This document shows, piece after piece, positions 61,803 through 64,000 of a DNA stretch of 64,000 bases. The DNA is taken from the NCBI RefSeq assembly GCF_900637905.1, contig NZ_LR134472.1, positions 1,178,001 through 1,242,000 on the forward strand, given 5' to 3'. The stretch comes from Parvimonas micra (GTDB lineage: Bacteria; Bacillota; Clostridia; Tissierellales; Peptoniphilaceae). The position numbers were made by a program, and so were the translations under genes. Under the pieces are notes generated by a model. It was not told the origin of the DNA. It ran no database searches and saw only the letters and a list, made by a program, of their open reading frames with translations. Each line of letters begins with the position of its first letter. The first letter of the stretch is position 1.

Positions 61803-62141
61803 ATGAATAAAAATAAATTCGAAAATGGCAGTATTAAGATATCAAACGATATTTTTTATATGATTGCTGCAATGGCAACTATCGAAGTTGAAGGTGTAAA
61901 ATCTATCGTTGGAATTCCTACCGATGTTGAAAAAATTAATGCAAAAAATTCTAAGAAGGGAATAGAAATTGAATTTCTAGAAAATGGAATTCACATTGGT
62001 GTTAAAGTTTCTATAGAATATGGACAAAAATTTGAAGAAATCGTTAAAAAAATTCAAGAAAATATAAAATTAAAAGTAGAAATGATGACAAGTATTAAAG
62101 TTTTAGGTGTAAATATTTGTATTGAATCTATTGAAAAGTAG
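61803..62141 (+). CDS. Asp23/Gls24 family envelope stress protein
   Basis: A 112-residue protein with GSIKISNDIFYMIAAMATIEVEGV, the Asp23 core, then KGIEIEFLENGIHIGVKVSIEYGQKFEE and TSIKVLGVNICIESIE. The ATG 61803 follows GTGGAGGTG. This family member directly before nusB corresponds to Bacillus yqhY, which affects lipid or envelope balance. The order Asp23-nusB-(x)-xseA matches many Firmicutes. Confidence 0.92.
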   Translation: MNKNKFENGSIKISNDIFYMIAAMATIEVEGVKSIVGIPTDVEKINAKNSKKGIEIEFLENGIHIGVKVSIEYGQKFEEIVKKIQENIKLKVEMMTSIKVLGVNICIESIEK

Positions 62142-62150
62142 AGTGTTTAT

Positions 62151-62555
62151 ATGACTAGAAGTGAAGCACGAGAATGGTGTATGAAGTTGATTTATCAATT
62201 AAGTATACATAATAATTTTAAATGTGACGAGATAGAAAGTTTTATAGAGTATTTCGATTTGCCTAGTAGCGAGGTTAAATATATTAGAAAAAATTGTAAA
62301 TCTATAATAGATAATCTTGATAACATTGATAATATTATAAAGGAAAACTTAGAAGGTTGCTGGAATTACAATAGAATAGCTAAAATTGATTTGGCAATTC
62401 TTAGAGTTGCAGTAAATGAAATTTATTACTTAGACGATATTCCTGAAAGTGTTGCAATAAATGAAGCTATAGAAATTGCGAATAAATATTCTACTGACGC
62501 TTCATATAAGTTTATAAATGGAATTTTGGGAACTATCGTTAGAGCAAAAAAATAA
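62151..62555 (+). CDS. nusB: Transcription antitermination factor NusB
   Basis: A 134-residue helical protein: [20 protein letters not shown], then [45 protein letters not shown], the family's conserved C-terminal half. It binds boxA RNA with NusE for ribosomal RNA transcription. It follows Asp23 by 9 bp. Confidence 0.95.
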   Translation: MTRSEAREWCMKLIYQLSIHNNFKCDEIESFIEYFDLPSSEVKYIRKNCKSIIDNLDNIDNIIKENLEGCWNYNRIAKIDLAILRVAVNEIYYLDDIPESVAINEAIEIANKYSTDASYKFINGILGTIVRAKK

Positions 62556-62580
62556 AATATATTTTTAGGAGGTAGTTATA

Positions 62581-62925
62581 ATGTTACTTAATACTTTATT
62601 GTTAGTTGTGTTCGTTGGTATTGTTTTTTCAGGCATAGCTGTGTCAACTTTTTTAGTTGGAACTGAAGGCAACAAGAGATGGATTGTTTATCCAGTTTTC
62701 TGTGCGATTTGTATTGGTATATTTTTGTTTTTTAAAAATACTATGAATTTAAATTTCCTACCTTGGAGAAATGCATATTTGATTGTTACATTCTATGTTT
62801 CAGCTGTTTGTACATTAATGGCATTTATAGCTATTCCTAAAACATCTTTAAAAGCATTAAAAGAAAGTGTAGTTCCTGCAGTAAGCATATTTACAATTGC
62901 CGGAGTTCTTTTAATGATTTACTAA
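62581..62925 (+). CDS. Hypothetical four-helix membrane protein
   Basis: A 114-residue protein, almost wholly hydrophobic, with helices at about 2-24, 32-50, 63-80 and 93-113, beginning MLLNTLLLVVFVGIVFSGIAV. No family recognised. TTTTAGGAGGTAGTTATA precedes the ATG. It sits between nusB and xseA, where Bacillus has folD; its role there is unknown. Confidence 0.7.
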   Translation: MLLNTLLLVVFVGIVFSGIAVSTFLVGTEGNKRWIVYPVFCAICIGIFLFFKNTMNLNFLPWRNAYLIVTFYVSAVCTLMAFIAIPKTSLKALKESVVPAVSIFTIAGVLLMIY

Positions 62926-62940
62926 AATAGGAGAGTTTTG

Positions 62941-64000
62941 ATGACAACATTTAAGGTTAAAGAAGTGAGTAAGTATATTTCGAATGTACTTAGGAGAGAT
63001 TCTTTTTTATCTAACATAAGTGTTGAAGGCGAAGTATCTAATTTTAAAAAATCGGGTGGTCATAGTTATTTTAGTATCAAAGATGATGAAGCTATGCTTA
63101 AATGTGTAGTTTTTAAAACTATTCCGATTGCACAAAGTTTGAATCTAACTGACGGACAAAAGGTTGTCGTAACAGGAACTGTTATGACTTATGAAAAAGG
63201 AAGCTACTATCAGATTTTATGTAAAAATGTTGAAGAGGTCGGTCGTGGAAATTTATATGAGCAGTTTTTAGCTCTAAAAGAAAAACTTTCAAAAGAAGGT
63301 CTTTTTAATTCTGAATTAAAAAAGCCAATTCCGAAATTTCCCAAGAATATAGGAGTTGTTACTGCTAAAAACGGAGCGGCAATTCGTGATATTTTAAATA
63401 CATTGCGAAGAAGATATAGGATTGCAAATATATATTTTTATCCTGCTAAGGTTCAAGGGATTGGTGCGAGTGATGAAATAGCTCTTGGCGTTAAATATTT
63501 AGATTCACTTGATTTTATTGACACAATAATTGTTGGTAGAGGTGGTGGTTCTTTTGAAGATTTGAATGCGTTTAATGATGAAAATCTCATTAGAACCATT
63601 TTTAATTGTAAAAAACCTGTTATATCAGCAGTTGGTCATGAGATAGATACAATGCTAACAGATTATGTTGCAGATAAGAGAGCTGCGACTCCGACGGCAG
63701 GAGCAGAGCTTTCATCTGTAAGCATGGATGAGATAAAAGAATTTTTAAATCAAGCAGAGAAAAAACTTAATAAAAATATTTTAGAAGAAATTTCTGCTGA
63801 AAAAGTTCAGCTTGAACATTTTAAAAAAGAATTGGAATATTACAATCCGGCTAATAGAATTACTACATTGAAAGAAAATCTTGAAAATTTGAAAAAATCT
63901 TTGGATGAAAAAATAGTTTCAATTTTTAAATATAATAAACAATTATTAGATTTTAAAAGACAATCTTTGGAGATTATAAATCCGAACAGTATTTTAGATA
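62941..64000 (+). CDS. xseA: Exodeoxyribonuclease VII large subunit (partial, runs off the right edge)
   Basis: The frame from ATG 62941 (site AGGAGAGTTTTG) is open to the window end, 353 codons without stop. An OB-fold domain begins TTFKVKEVSKYISNVLRRD and contains VEGEVSNFKKSGGHSYFSIKDD. The catalytic core follows with IGVVTAKNGAAIRDIL, IIVGRGGGSFEDLNAFNDE and ISAVGHEIDTMLTDYVADKRAATPTAGAE, then a coiled coil. XseA with XseB degrades single-stranded DNA. About 50-60 residues of the end are missing. Confidence 0.95.
   Translation, partial: MTTFKVKEVSKYISNVLRRDSFLSNISVEGEVSNFKKSGGHSYFSIKDDEAMLKCVVFKTIPIAQSLNLTDGQKVVVTGTVMTYEKGSYYQILCKNVEEVGRGNLYEQFLALKEKLSKEGLFNSELKKPIPKFPKNIGVVTAKNGAAIRDILNTLRRRYRIANIYFYPAKVQGIGASDEIALGVKYLDSLDFIDTIIVGRGGGSFEDLNAFNDENLIRTIFNCKKPVISAVGHEIDTMLTDYVADKRAATPTAGAELSSVSMDEIKEFLNQAEKKLNKNILEEISAEKVQLEHFKKELEYYNPANRITTLKENLENLKKSLDEKIVSIFKYNKQLLDFKRQSLEIINPNSILD

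Overview
The window is very AT-rich, gene-dense chromosomal DNA from a low-GC Gram-positive anaerobe. The gene order fits the Tissierellia/Clostridia, and the gene content and order suggest Peptoniphilaceae, most likely Parvimonas or a close relative; this is inference, since no rRNA or other marker was compared. Supporting signs are the Firmicutes block yicC-gmk-rpoZ-coaBC-priA-def-fmt-rsmB, the Asp23/Gls24-nusB-xseA block, ruvC-ruvA-ruvB followed by queA-tgt, A/T-ending codons, strong GGAGG ribosome binding sites and U-rich intrinsic terminators. TAA and TAG dominate as stops. TGA also ends several ordinary genes (prfB, two VOC genes, a GIY-YIG gene, the histidine kinase, the dicarboxylate symporter), so it is a true stop except where noted.

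Layout. 1-3.5 kb: ECF transporter core (ecfA/ecfT) and rqcH. 3.5-4.8 kb (minus): a selenium/sulfur pair, a TusA-like carrier and a YedE-type transporter, each interrupted by one in-frame TGA and probably both selenoproteins. 5.1-8.3 kb: an accessory stretch with a lipoprotein, a Panacea-domain antitoxin and its overlapping membrane partner, a phage-like small gene and decayed fragments, ending at the 3' end of the tmRNA gene (8318-8665, minus). 8.7-10 kb: small membrane proteins. 10.2-18.2 kb: the housekeeping block yicC to rsmB. 18-22.9 kb: small accessory genes (two VOC proteins, methyltransferase, DUF2087, GNAT, MFS), with a 321-bp duplication of the rsmB 3' end flanking the first cassette. 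22.9-25 kb (minus): a radical SAM protein and MreB. 25.2-30 kb: an apparent operon from a SAF-domain oxidoreductase to an AlkD-like protein. 30-33.6 kb: an AraC/GyrI regulator, a DUF1579-like protein and an ABC exporter, set among duplicated copies of the prfB promoter region. 33.7-37.6 kb: prfB with its programmed frameshift, a 31-residue membrane microprotein, recX and small genes. 37.7-44.5 kb: peptidases, folate genes, nucleoside catabolism and a fused MsrAB. 44.7-49.6 kb: an AGCS symporter, a repeat-rich autolysin, a DMT transporter and a CpaF-like protein without a P-loop lysine. 49.7-54.8 kb: ruvCAB, queA, tgt. 54.8-60.2 kb: an ABC-2 exporter divergent from a two-component system. 60.2-64 kb: a dicarboxylate symporter, Asp23, nusB, and xseA cut by the window edge.

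How the parts relate. Translation quality control is well represented (rqcH, tmRNA, autoregulated prfB, def/fmt, queA/tgt). The DUF3343 (Se/S carrier-like) gene at 27.5 kb may belong functionally with the tusA-yedE pair. The accessory segments share a pattern: acquired genes sit next to duplicated housekeeping-gene ends or promoters (rsmB, prfB), or beside the 3' end of ssrA. The best candidates for new biology are the two UGA-interrupted genes, the Panacea-membrane protein pair, the P-loop-less CpaF-like protein and the duplication-flanked cassettes.
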